A stretch of 64,000 bases of DNA from Ruegeria atlantica (GTDB taxonomy: Bacteria; Pseudomonadota; Alphaproteobacteria; Rhodobacterales; Rhodobacteraceae), in assembly GCF_013033965.1 (NCBI RefSeq), contig NZ_WQFE01000012.1, positions 1 to 64,000 of the forward strand, written 5' to 3'. A program made the position numbers and the translations under genes. Shown piece after piece: positions 48,139 through 55,955 of this stretch (positions are counted from its first letter, which is position 1; each line of letters opens with the position of its first letter). The notes under the pieces are model-generated. The model made no database searches and was not told where the DNA came from. It worked only from the letters and a program-made list of their open reading frames with translations.

Positions 48139-48593
48139 ATGAAATTTGACCCGCCAGTAAACACGCCAAAGTCACACAAGAGCCTCGGCTCAATTCTAGC
48201 ATTCGCCTTTATTGTGTTTTGGCTTGTAGGGATGTTTTCCGCCTTCAACGGTTTAGCCTGCAAAAGTGATCGCAACGAAGGCAAAATCAAACTCGGTTTC
48301 TGTAACGTCGCACTGGTAAGTAGTGTTTGGGCTCGCCTAACACCTATCGGACAGGCTAGAGGGTCAATTGTTAACCTTGAACGCGGCATAGCTCTTTCGC
48401 AATTGGGCCGGGCATAGCTCTTTCGCAATTGGGCCGGAGTGAAGAAGCAAAAGCTGCATTCGAGCGCGCAATTCGATGTGCACGCTCCGTCGCCCAGCGC
48501 TCTTGGGAAGCAAAGCTGTACGATAGGATGAGGTTTGTAAACGATAAGAACGCTTCAGGTTTATGGGAGCAGGTCGTTACAATGACCAATTAG
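48139..48593 (+). pseudogene. TPR-like membrane-anchored protein gene broken by a 26-bp tandem duplication
   Basis: The frame from ATG 48139 runs 92 codons to a stop inside the second copy of a 26-bp direct repeat. Deleting one copy (48411-48436) restores a 142-residue frame to TAG 48591-48593. The restored frame reads LERGIALSQLGR then SEEAKAAFERAIRCAR across the joint, a textbook tetratricopeptide repeat that the present sequence destroys. The N-terminus has one membrane segment (SLGSILAFAFIVFWLVGMF). No strong ribosome-binding site is seen. The gene ends 5 bases from the convergent MarR gene. Confidence 0.75.
48385..48436 (+). repeat. exact 26-bp tandem duplication
   Basis: Two identical adjacent units (48385-48410 and 48411-48436), each starting GGCATAGCTCTTTCGC and ending AATTGGGCCG. 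The unit length is not a multiple of three, so the duplication shifts the reading frame. Perfect identity suggests a recent event. Confidence 0.95.
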
Positions 48594-48598
48594 ATCCC

Positions 48599-49039
48599 TT
48601 ACTCCCCCTCAAGCTGCAACCGTAGATCTCGCAAAACCGGCAACGTGCTACGAACCCGCTCCAGCCCCAGCTCACCGACCACGCGGTTGATCAGTGGGGC
48701 AATCGAGGAAATCGCCTGATCGCGCGCACGACGGCCAGCGGGGCTGATGGCGACCATCTTGCGGCGGGCGTCGTCCCAGTCGGGGCGGATGTGGATGTAT
48801 CCGGCCCATTCCAGCTTGGCCAAGGTGTTGGTCATCGCTCCTCGGGTCACGTGAAAGGTGCTGGCCAGTTGCGCGGGAGATCGTTCGCCCCCGACAAAGA
48901 CCAGATGGTTGAGCACCGAGAAATGAGAAATCTCCATGCCCTTGGGTAGCACCCTGCTAAGCCGGTTGCGCAACAGCTGATCTGCGGTCAGGATTTCGCT
49001 GAACAGCGTGACCGCAAGGGCATTGTGTTCGTCAGTCAT
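48599..49039 (-). CDS. MarR family transcriptional regulator
   Basis: A 146-residue winged-helix regulator. The HTH is SPAQLASTFHVTRGAMTNTLAKLE near residues 54-77 and the wing is RPDWDDARRKMVAISPAG near 85-102. It lies 14 bases after the nitrilase gene on the same strand and may be co-transcribed with comF-grxC-nitrilase. Its ligand is unknown. Confidence 0.93.
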   Translation of the reverse strand: MTDEHNALAVTLFSEILTADQLLRNRLSRVLPKGMEISHFSVLNHLVFVGGERSPAQLASTFHVTRGAMTNTLAKLEWAGYIHIRPDWDDARRKMVAISPAGRRARDQAISSIAPLINRVVGELGLERVRSTLPVLRDLRLQLEGE

Positions 49040-49053
49040 GGTCCGGTTCTGGA

Positions 49054-49884
49054 TCAGGGTCCGTCAAAGCGACGGACGTGAGTCAAAGAGGGCACCCGAC
49101 GGCGCGCCTCAGACACAGAACTATCATGCAAATCGAAAATGTGAATGCCCGGATCGGTTCCTGCGTCGATGACGACCTCTCCCCACGGGGCAACGACCAT
49201 GCTGTGGCCGTAAGTATGGCGCGTTTTTCCGCGGGCTTTGGGATGCTCACCGGTCTGGGCCGGCGCCAGAACCCAACAGCCCGTTTCAATCGCACGGGCG
49301 CGCAGCAGCGATTCCCAATGCGCAGCCCCGGTCACAGGCGAAAACGCTGCCGGAACCGTCAGGATACGCGCACCCGCCTGCGCCAACGCCGCATAGAGCG
49401 CCGGAAACCGGATGTCATAACAGACGGTCATACCGACCTTGCCGAATGTGGTGTCGGCAATCACCGCCGTATCGCCAGGGCGGTAGTTTTTCGATTCGCG
49501 GAAGGTCTCGGATTCGGTGACCTGCACGTCGAACATGTGAATCTTGTCATACCGCGCCACGACCTGCCCCTGCGGGTCGATCATGAAGGATCGGTTGGCA
49601 AACCGCCCGTCCGTATCATGCGTTTTGATCGCCAGCGACCCGATCAGCAACCAGACGCCCAGCGCGGCGGCCTGATCCCGCAGGCCAGCCAACGTCTGGT
49701 CGTCTTCTTCATGCTGCAGAACGGCGCGCTGCCGCGTGGTGCTGGTAGACACGCAATTCATCACCTCGGGCGTCAGGATGAACCGCGCGCCTTGCTCCGC
49801 TGCCTCAGCCATCATGGCACGCACCATGTCCAGATTTTCAGCCGGATCGTCCGACGAGGTGATCTGCAGCAGCGCGGCTTTCAT
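49054..49884 (-). CDS. carbon-nitrogen hydrolase (Nit1/omega-amidase-like)
   Basis: A 276-residue nitrilase-superfamily enzyme with a full Glu-Lys-Cys triad: Glu40 (LTPEVMN), Lys114 (RYDKIHMFD) and Cys155 (VCYDIRFP). Sequence around the triad fits the Nit1 branch, which hydrolyses deaminated glutathione; that assignment is by resemblance. Its neighbour grxC (overlapping TGATG) also concerns glutathione, in keeping with this. Length is normal. Confidence 0.92.
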   Translation of the reverse strand: MKAALLQITSSDDPAENLDMVRAMMAEAAEQGARFILTPEVMNCVSTSTTRQRAVLQHEEDDQTLAGLRDQAAALGVWLLIGSLAIKTHDTDGRFANRSFMIDPQGQVVARYDKIHMFDVQVTESETFRESKNYRPGDTAVIADTTFGKVGMTVCYDIRFPALYAALAQAGARILTVPAAFSPVTGAAHWESLLRARAIETGCWVLAPAQTGEHPKARGKTRHTYGHSMVVAPWGEVVIDAGTDPGIHIFDLHDSSVSEARRRVPSLTHVRRFDGP

Positions 49885-50141
49885 CAGGCCGCGAGCAGGC
49901 GGTCCAGCTTGCCCTGACGCTCCAGCTCATACAGGTCGTCACAGCCGCCTACATGCTGCGTACCGATAAAGATCTGTGGGACGGTTCGTTTGCCACCGGC
50001 GCGCTGGATCATCTCGGGCTTGCGCTTGGGGTGCATCAAAACGTCGACCTCCTTGAATTCGACGCCCTTCTGCTTGAGCAAGCGCTTGGCCGCGTGACAA
50101 AAGCCGCAGAGCGGTGAGGTGTAGATTTCTACCGGTTTCAT
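49884..50141 (-). CDS. grxC: glutaredoxin 3-type protein
   Basis: An 85-residue thioredoxin-fold redox protein using glutathione. The active site is CGFC (Cys12 and Cys15) rather than the usual CPYC; the conserved TVPQIFIG cis-Pro loop and GGCDDLYEL segment are present. The start at 50141 (MKPVEIYTS) is chosen because the family begins here. Coupled by TGATG to the nitrilase gene; comF lies 37 bases upstream. Confidence 0.95.
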   Translation of the reverse strand: MKPVEIYTSPLCGFCHAAKRLLKQKGVEFKEVDVLMHPKRKPEMIQRAGGKRTVPQIFIGTQHVGGCDDLYELERQGKLDRLLAA

Positions 50142-50178
50142 ATTCCGTACCTTCGCGTTTCGCATAATCTTGGGCGAA

Positions 50179-50907
50179 TTAGGCATCCTTGGCAACGCGC
50201 GCTAGGGTCAACACGAAAATATGATTTGCTCCGGATGCAACGCAGACACGCGCGCAAGCCGCCAGCGTCGCGCCGGACGTCATCACATCATCTACCAGCA
50301 GGATATCGCGTCCTTGCATGCGGGTTTTTCGTTTTGGATGGGCGATGATCGCGTTTTCTAGGGTTTCAACCCGCTCTACCGCTGTTTTGCCATCCAGAAC
50401 CGAAGTCCTTCGACGGCGAAGCAAAAGGTCCGGGCACACCTCTAGCCCGACCTCTTTCCCAAGGTGCTGCGCCAACAGGGCCGATTGGTTGTACCGGCGC
50501 TTCAGCAACCGGGACCAATGCAGAGGCACCGGTGCAACCAGCATGCCTTCCCGGAACAGCTCCTGCCCAGCCCGCGCCAGCCAGCGGGCGGCAGGACGCG
50601 CCAGTTCGGGTCGGTCACCATGTTTCAATGCCAATATCAGCGACCGCGCCTTACCCTTGTACAGCAGCGCCGCGCGCGCGTCCTGCCACGGGCGCGGCGC
50701 GGCCATGCAATCGTCGCACTCAATCCGATGCCCGTCGGACATCCCCGGCAACGGCACCCCGCAGCTTTCGCACACGACCCCGCCGATAAAGGGCGTCTCG
50801 CGCCAGCAGGACCCGCACAGACCGAAGTCCGCCTCGGTCAAATCACCGCATCCCATGCAGCGCGGCGGATAGATCAGCGCTACGGCGGTTTGAATCCGCT
50901 GCCACAT
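50179..50907 (-). CDS. ComF family phosphoribosyltransferase-like protein
   Basis: A 242-residue ComF/GntX-type protein. The N-terminus has a double zinc ribbon (CMGCGDL, CGSCW, CESCGVPL, CDDC within residues 17-67), and the C-terminus has the PRPP-binding motif ILLVDDVMTSGATLAAC near 203-218. The family role is DNA uptake or recycling of phosphoribosyl groups; it is untested in Rhodobacterales. The start at 50907 (MWQRIQTAVALIYP) is used rather than a much longer upstream frame antisense to the next gene. Divergent from the methyltransferase-like gene, with 16 bases between. Confidence 0.93.
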   Translation of the reverse strand: MWQRIQTAVALIYPPRCMGCGDLTEADFGLCGSCWRETPFIGGVVCESCGVPLPGMSDGHRIECDDCMAAPRPWQDARAALLYKGKARSLILALKHGDRPELARPAARWLARAGQELFREGMLVAPVPLHWSRLLKRRYNQSALLAQHLGKEVGLEVCPDLLLRRRRTSVLDGKTAVERVETLENAIIAHPKRKTRMQGRDILLVDDVMTSGATLAACARVCVASGANHIFVLTLARVAKDA

Positions 50908-50923
50908 GCGATAGTTGCGCCCT

Positions 50924-51754
50924 ATGAAACTGCCCGAGTCCAATGCACCCTCTCTGTTTGATCGCCCGACGCTTGTCCGGCGCCGTGCCCGCGCAAAAGA
51001 TGAGGCCCTGTTCCTGCAGCGTGCCGCCGTGGACGAAGTGCAGGATCGGCTCTCCATGGTTAACAAAACCTTTACGGCCCCGGCGATCGTGACGCCTTTT
51101 GCGCATATCTGGCGCGACGTATTGCCAGGGGCCGAGATCACTGCCGATGACGAAGTATTGCTCCTGAACCCCGGCGCGCATGATCTGGTGATCCACTCAA
51201 TGGCGCTGCATTGGGCCAACGATCCTGTCGGGCAACTGATCCAATGCCACCGCGCCTTGCGCCCCGACGGGTTGCTATTGGTCGTATGTCTGGGCGGAGA
51301 AACCTTACACGAGTTGCGCGCAGCGCTGGGACAGGCCGAGGTCGAGGTAACCGGAGGGCTCAGCCCTCGCATCGCGCCGATGGCAGAGCTGCGCGATTTA
51401 GGCGGTTTGCTTCAGCGGGCAGGACTTGCCCTACCAGTAGCAGATTCCGCGCGTCTGACGGCGGAATACCGCGATCTGATCCACTTAATGCACGACCTGC
51501 GCGCCATGGGTGAAGCCAACAGCCTGTCAGGGCGCTTAAAGCAACCCACCAAGCGACAGGTTTTTGCCCGTGCGCAGCAGCTTTATGCTGACAATTTCCA
51601 GACGCCCGATAGGCGACTGACCGCCACCTATGAGTTGATCTGTCTGACCGGATGGTCGCCCGACGAAAGCCAACCAAAACCGCTGCGCCCCGGATCGGCC
51701 AAAGCGCGCCTTGCCGATGCGCTAGGCACCAAAGAAGGCAAACTGTCCAATTGA
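50924..51754 (+). CDS. methyltransferase-fold protein related to BioC/NDUFAF5, SAM motif I not visible
   Basis: A 276-residue protein. The later parts of a class I methyltransferase are easy to see (HDLVIHSMALHWANDPVGQL then CHRALRPDGLLLVV, GETLHELRAAL), and the overall order is that of NDUFAF5/BioC. NDUFAF5 hydroxylates an arginine of a respiratory complex I subunit in mitochondria. The Gly-rich SAM motif (LDLGCGxG) expected near residue 55 is not there; the place reads TFTAPAIVTPFAHIWRDVLP. It may bind SAM weakly or not at all. ATG 50924 is taken; TTG 50915 is possible. Confidence 0.8.
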   Translation: MKLPESNAPSLFDRPTLVRRRARAKDEALFLQRAAVDEVQDRLSMVNKTFTAPAIVTPFAHIWRDVLPGAEITADDEVLLLNPGAHDLVIHSMALHWANDPVGQLIQCHRALRPDGLLLVVCLGGETLHELRAALGQAEVEVTGGLSPRIAPMAELRDLGGLLQRAGLALPVADSARLTAEYRDLIHLMHDLRAMGEANSLSGRLKQPTKRQVFARAQQLYADNFQTPDRRLTATYELICLTGWSPDESQPKPLRPGSAKARLADALGTKEGKLSN

Positions 51755-51811
51755 CGACCCGGCTTTTACGGTTATCTCAGGCCAGTACAGAGAAATATCA
51801 GGAAGCATCAG

Positions 51812-52861
51812 ATGTTTGACGCCACTCGCCCCGATCATGCCCCCGCAGACCATCCCAAGGTCAAAATGGGCCGCGTCGGCATTCTGCTGGCCAATCTCGG
51901 CACGCCGGATGACTACAGCTATTGGCCGATGCGCCGGTATCTGAACGAGTTTCTGTCGGATCAGCGCGTGATCGACTATCCCAAATGGAAATGGCAGCCG
52001 ATTCTTCAGGGCATCATCCTGACCAAACGCCCGTTCAGCTCGGGCGAGGCGTACAAATCGATCTGGAATCACGACAAGGGCGAAAGCCCGCTGATGACGA
52101 TCACCAAGGATCAGACAGCCAAGCTGCGCGACGCAATGCAGGAACGGTATGGCGATCAGGTAATGGTCGATTTTTGCATGCGCTACGGCAATCCATCCAC
52201 CAAATCCAAAGTGCGAAAGATGGTGGCCGGGGGCTGCGACCGCATCCTATTCTTCCCGCTCTATCCGCAATACGCGGGCGCGACGACTGCAACCGCCAAT
52301 GATCAGTTCTTCCGCGCGCTGATGGACGAAGTCTGGCAACCCGCTTCACGGACCGTTCCCGCTTATTTTGACGAACCCGCCTATATCGACGCCTTGGCCG
52401 GATCAGTGGAAAAGGCCTATGCAGCGATGGAAACCAAGCCGGATATCCTGGTCTGCTCCTATCACGGCATGCCCGAGCGTTATCTGCAGCAGGGCGACCC
52501 CTATCATTGCCAATGCGCGAAAACGAGCCGATTGCTGAAAGAGCGGCTGGGCTGGTCGGACGATCAGCTGGTCTCAACTTTCCAATCGCGATTCGGACCA
52601 GAGGAGTGGTTAAAGCCCTATACAGTTGATCACGTGGCCGAGCTGGCGCGGCAGGGGAAGAAAAACATCGCCGTCATCGCGCCGGCTTTTTCTGCCGATT
52701 GCATCGAAACGCTGGAAGAGATCAACGAAGAGATCAAAGAGAGTTTTGTAGAAGCCGGTGGAGAAAACTTCACCTATATCCCCTGCCTCAACGACGACGA
52801 TTCGCACATCGCAGCGCTGGGCAAAGTGATTCAGGATAACCTTCACGGCTGGCTGGACTGA
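51812..52861 (+). CDS. hemH: ferrochelatase
   Basis: A 349-residue enzyme that inserts Fe2+ into protoporphyrin IX, the last step of heme synthesis. The N-terminus GRVGILLANLGTPDD, the active-site His in SYHGMPERY near residue 220, and the CQCAKTS segment with cysteines are present. Length is normal. It stands alone, with a bidirectional terminator after it. CAGGAAGCATCAG precedes the start. Confidence 0.98.
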   Translation: MFDATRPDHAPADHPKVKMGRVGILLANLGTPDDYSYWPMRRYLNEFLSDQRVIDYPKWKWQPILQGIILTKRPFSSGEAYKSIWNHDKGESPLMTITKDQTAKLRDAMQERYGDQVMVDFCMRYGNPSTKSKVRKMVAGGCDRILFFPLYPQYAGATTATANDQFFRALMDEVWQPASRTVPAYFDEPAYIDALAGSVEKAYAAMETKPDILVCSYHGMPERYLQQGDPYHCQCAKTSRLLKERLGWSDDQLVSTFQSRFGPEEWLKPYTVDHVAELARQGKKNIAVIAPAFSADCIETLEEINEEIKESFVEAGGENFTYIPCLNDDDSHIAALGKVIQDNLHGWLD

Positions 52862-52883
52862 CCTGCGTCCTTCAATCAGGCAT

Positions 52884-52918
52884 GAAAAAAGGCGGTGGAA
52901 AAATCCACCGCCTTTTCT
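52884..52918. terminator. bidirectional terminator between hemH and the small membrane-protein gene
   Basis: Stem GGCGGTGG / CCACCGCC (52891-52898 with 52905-52912), 6-base loop, AAAAAA to the left and TTTTCTCT to the right, between convergent genes. Confidence 0.9.
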
Positions 52919-52937
52919 CTAGATAATGCTCGTCAAA

Positions 52938-53120
52938 TTAGCTTGCTGCAACAGCTGCGGCAACTACGACCAGCAGGATCAGCGGCAGGATGATGCCCTG
53001 CGACGAACCCTGAGTTTCCTCTACAACAACCGGTGCTTCAACAACCGGCTCTTCCAGGTTACCAGCATATGCGGTCGAAGCAGCAGCAGTCAGTGCAGCG
53101 GCGAGAACGAGTTTCTTCAT
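52938..53120 (-). CDS. 60-residue exported membrane protein of unknown function
   Basis: A short gene with a strong GGAGGTTAAT ribosome-binding site. The protein has a Sec signal (MKKLVLAAALTAAASTAYAG), a middle stretch rich in V, E and P, and a C-terminal hydrophobic helix (IILPLILLVVVAAAVAAS) that should lie in the membrane. I recall similar small proteins in other Rhodobacteraceae but no function. Opposite hemH, sharing its terminator. Confidence 0.8.
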   Translation of the reverse strand: MKKLVLAAALTAAASTAYAGNLEEPVVEAPVVVEETQGSSQGIILPLILLVVVAAAVAAS

Positions 53121-53259
53121 ATTAACCTCCAGAATTTGCACGGTTCCAAATAGCGAAACCGCACACTCAAGACTTACCTCGTGGTTTTTTCTAATCAGCT
53201 ATCTGGCTGGAATGCAATTGCAACTTGAGCCGCAAGCGGGTTCGTGCGCGAAAATGTCG

Positions 53260-53859
53260 TCAAATAAGCAACACTTGCGTGCCGACATTCGTCATCGAGA
53301 ACAGTTCGGCGATATCCTCGTTAAACAGACCGATGCATCCGTTCGACGACCGGCGGCCAATTTTGCGCGTGTCATGCGTTCCGTGAATGCGGTAGTATTT
53401 CCAGCTAAGGTATAATGCGTGCGTTCCCAACGGGTTATCAGGACCCGGCGGAATATGGTCCGGCCATTCGGGATTTCGTTTCTTCATCGAAGGTGTCGGC
53501 GACCAGCTGGGGCCTTCAACTTTGCGAATGACGCTCGTGCGGCCCCGGCGTGTCAATTCCTCGGTCAACGGCACTGACGATGGGTAGAGTTTATACACAG
53601 ATTGATCATCTGACCAATAATGTAGCGCCCGGGAAACGGTATCGACCAAAATGGCCCCATTTTCGGTATTTGAAAAATAGGGCTGCCAATCCAAGGCACG
53701 GAAACCCGAGACGTTCCGACGAACCTGAGGCTCGGGCTCGGGCGCCGGGCGCAAAGGGTCGCCGGGAATATATTGGGCAATCGCCGGCGATGCCAACATG
53801 GCCGAGGCACCTGCCAGAAATCCACGGCGACTGGAGGAGTGAATGGGCTTCTTGACCAT
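53260..53859 (-). CDS. L,D-transpeptidase (YkuD) family protein
   Basis: A 199-residue periplasmic enzyme with a Tat-like signal (SSRRGFLAGASAMLASPAIA). The YkuD signature is complete: YYRIHGTHDTRKIGRR followed by SSNGCIGLFN, with catalytic Cys near residue 175. Such enzymes cross-link peptidoglycan 3-3 or attach proteins to it. It is a single-gene unit divergent from the CAP lipoprotein gene. Confidence 0.93.
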   Translation of the reverse strand: MVKKPIHSSSRRGFLAGASAMLASPAIAQYIPGDPLRPAPEPEPQVRRNVSGFRALDWQPYFSNTENGAILVDTVSRALHYWSDDQSVYKLYPSSVPLTEELTRRGRTSVIRKVEGPSWSPTPSMKKRNPEWPDHIPPGPDNPLGTHALYLSWKYYRIHGTHDTRKIGRRSSNGCIGLFNEDIAELFSMTNVGTQVLLI

Positions 53860-54028
53860 AGCGACCGGTCCTTTGCGAAAGATGTCCTGAAATTTTGACG
53901 CATTTTATTGCCAGAATGCGTCAATCGCAAATCAAACCGGCAGAAACATGCAAGAATCAGCCATTGCAGGTTTGCCCAAGGCTGCATGGCGCGCTATGCC
54001 GTATGACGACACAATAATCAGGTCGATC

Positions 54029-54544
54029 ATGACGCGTATTCTCACATTACTGTTTCTTTGCTTTGTTGCGCTGGCTGCTTGCACCCCAAGCGGTACGCCA
54101 ACTTACGGATCTGATGGCCGCCCGCTGCCGACGGTCTACAAGATTCGTGGCAACCCGGAAAAACTGCAGTTCCGCATGCTGGATTCTGTTAACGCCTTGC
54201 GGCAGGCTCAGGGTTTGCAGGCGGTTCAGCTAAACTCGCAGCTGAATGCTGCGGCCGCGACCCATTCCAAAGATATGGCACGGCAAAACCGCCCGTGGCA
54301 CTTCGGTTCGGACGGATCGTCGCCCATAGATCGCGCGCAGCGTGTGGGCTACTACGGAACTTTCCTGGGCGAGGCGATTTCGGAAACCTATGAGACCGAG
54401 ACCGAGACACTGGCCGCCTGGATGCAGGAACCTGGCCCCCGCGCCGTGATCATGGACCCCAAAGCCTCGCAGATGGGTTTTGCTTGGCACCAGGAAGGTG
54501 GCGGAAAGATCTGGTGGACACTGGAAATGGGAACAGGCGGGTAA
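54029..54544 (+). CDS. CAP/SCP domain lipoprotein
   Basis: A 171-residue lipoprotein (lipobox LAAC, Cys16) with a CAP domain: MLDSVNALRQAQGLQAVQLN, THSKDMARQNRPWHFGSDG, GEAISETY and the C-terminal WWTLEMG. Bacterial CAP proteins are found outside the membrane and their biochemical role is mostly unknown. The start at 54029 is chosen so that the lipoprotein signal is at the N-terminus. A shared terminator follows. Confidence 0.88.
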   Translation: MTRILTLLFLCFVALAACTPSGTPTYGSDGRPLPTVYKIRGNPEKLQFRMLDSVNALRQAQGLQAVQLNSQLNAAAATHSKDMARQNRPWHFGSDGSSPIDRAQRVGYYGTFLGEAISETYETETETLAAWMQEPGPRAVIMDPKASQMGFAWHQEGGGKIWWTLEMGTGG

Positions 54545-54565
54545 CAAAAAAGCCGCGGCAAAGAA

Positions 54566-54593
54566 AAAGCCCCCGAAAATCGGGGGCTTTTTT
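54566..54593. terminator. terminator between the CAP gene and ptsN
   Basis: Perfect stem AAAGCCCCCGA / TCGGGGGCTTT (54566-54576 with 54580-54590), 3-base loop, flanked by A and T runs, so it can act in both directions. An alternating TA stretch (about 54596-54608) follows. Confidence 0.92.
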
Positions 54594-54613
54594 CGTATAT
54601 ATATATATAAAGA

Positions 54614-55078
54614 TCAGGCGGCTTGCATGGACTGTGCCTCGGTCAGAATTGCATAGAGCTTGACCGGATCAGGGTTGGCACGCAGCTTGGTGCAAACGGA
54701 CGTGTCGCGCAGTGTTCGGGACACCAGCGCAAGCGCCTTAAGGTGATCAACACCCGCCTCTTCAGGCGCGAAAAGCGCAAAGGCAATGTCGACGGGCTGC
54801 CGGTCGACCGATCCAAAATCAATCGGCTTTTCAAGCATAACAAACACACCCGAGACAGATTCCAGATCGCCCAATCGCGCATGTGGCAAGGCCACGCCGT
54901 GTCCAACTCCGGTTGGACCCAGGCTTTCACGCTCGAGCAGGCAATCGACGACGGTCTGCGCATCAAGACGCAGAGTCCCGGCGGCAACATCGCCGATTTC
55001 CTGAAACAACCGCTTCTTGCTGGAAGCGGCGGACAATACACGTACTGCTTCGGGCTTTAATATGCTCGAAAGCTCCAT
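54614..55078 (-). CDS. ptsN: PTS IIA-Ntr (PtsN)
   Basis: A 154-residue phosphocarrier of the nitrogen-related PTS, acting in regulation rather than sugar uptake. The phosphorylated His is His66 in GVALPHARL. ATG 55078 is chosen from three adjacent starts because GGAG lies 7 bases upstream. Last gene of the rnd-kdsD-lptCAB-hpf-ptsN block, 60 bases after hpf. Confidence 0.95.
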   Translation of the reverse strand: MELSSILKPEAVRVLSAASSKKRLFQEIGDVAAGTLRLDAQTVVDCLLERESLGPTGVGHGVALPHARLGDLESVSGVFVMLEKPIDFGSVDRQPVDIAFALFAPEEAGVDHLKALALVSRTLRDTSVCTKLRANPDPVKLYAILTEAQSMQAA

Positions 55079-55138
55079 CATCACGCTCCACGGCGTAGCC
55101 CCTGCATGTGCAGAGGCGCGCCTTGCTAGTCTTGCCTG

Positions 55139-55702
55139 TTACGGATCAATCCAGCCAATATTACCGTCTTCGCGACGGTACACGACATTCAATCCGTCCT
55201 TGTTTTCATTTCGGAACACAAGCACCGGCGCACCGGCAAGTTCCATCTGCATGACCGCCTCTCCAACACTCAGCGATGGGATCTTGGTTTCCATCTCAGC
55301 CACGATCATGGGCTGCAGAGTATCGGGTTCGTCAGCCGTCTCCGATTCGTCAGAGGCGAGGATATATGACGACGCTCCGAAGAGTTCAACAGGCTCGGAC
55401 CGATCCTTGTGGTGGTCCTTCAGGCGGCGCTTATAGCGGCGCAATTGCGTTTCCATCTTGTCGCAGCATCCCTCAAACGCCGCGTAAATCTCGGTTGCGT
55501 GTGCCTTGGCCTGAGCGGTCAGGCCGGTGGAAAGATGCACTGTGGTTTCGCATACATATTCATGCGCTGAACGGGAAAAGACGACGTTGGCGTCCGTAGG
55601 ACGTTGGGCATATTTGCCCACGACCTCGCCCAGTTCGGTCTGCACATGAGTTTGCAGGGCCGCACCGATGTCGATCTGTTTTCCGCTGATTTGGTAACGC
55701 AT
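55139..55702 (-). CDS. hpf: long-form ribosome hibernation promoting factor
   Basis: A 187-residue long HPF. The N-terminal domain (1-100; MRYQISGKQIDIGAAL ... YAAFEGCCDKMETQLRRYKR) binds the 30S subunit and the C-terminal domain (130-187; VVYRREDGNIGWIDP) dimerises to link two ribosomes in 100S particles. A GAAGGAGATCAC site precedes ATG 55702. The 253-bp gap upstream, toward lptB, holds no gene: it contains the palindrome CCCCTTCCAGGAAGGGG (55809-55825) and probably an hpf promoter (TTGACT-N18-TCAATT). rpoN, found in this slot in E. coli, is absent. Confidence 0.95.
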   Translation of the reverse strand: MRYQISGKQIDIGAALQTHVQTELGEVVGKYAQRPTDANVVFSRSAHEYVCETTVHLSTGLTAQAKAHATEIYAAFEGCCDKMETQLRRYKRRLKDHHKDRSEPVELFGASSYILASDESETADEPDTLQPMIVAEMETKIPSLSVGEAVMQMELAGAPVLVFRNENKDGLNVVYRREDGNIGWIDP

Positions 55703-55955
55703 GTGATCTCCTTCACAATTCACACCCATTTCTGACGTCACGTAATGCGACGCGCTTGTTTTTATCGGGTGGGGGACATCGGCAAATCCTGCGGTAACCG
55801 CACTGGCTCCCCTTCCAGGAAGGGGCGTCGTGATCCAGTCGGGAACCGAAGAAATGCCATGCTCCAATTGAGGCAAGAGACGGCGGAAGAGTCAATCAAA
55901 ACAGACGTGTATATACGTGATTTCCGCCATGCCTTCGGCGCAAATCTGCGCAAGC

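Noticed and set aside
48385..48436. Possible start of a CRISPR array
   Set aside because: Only two units, directly abutting with no spacer; it is a tandem duplication inside a gene.
54594..54610. TA-dinucleotide run as a phase-variable promoter
   Set aside because: It lies just after a terminator and downstream of both neighbouring genes, so it does not control a start.
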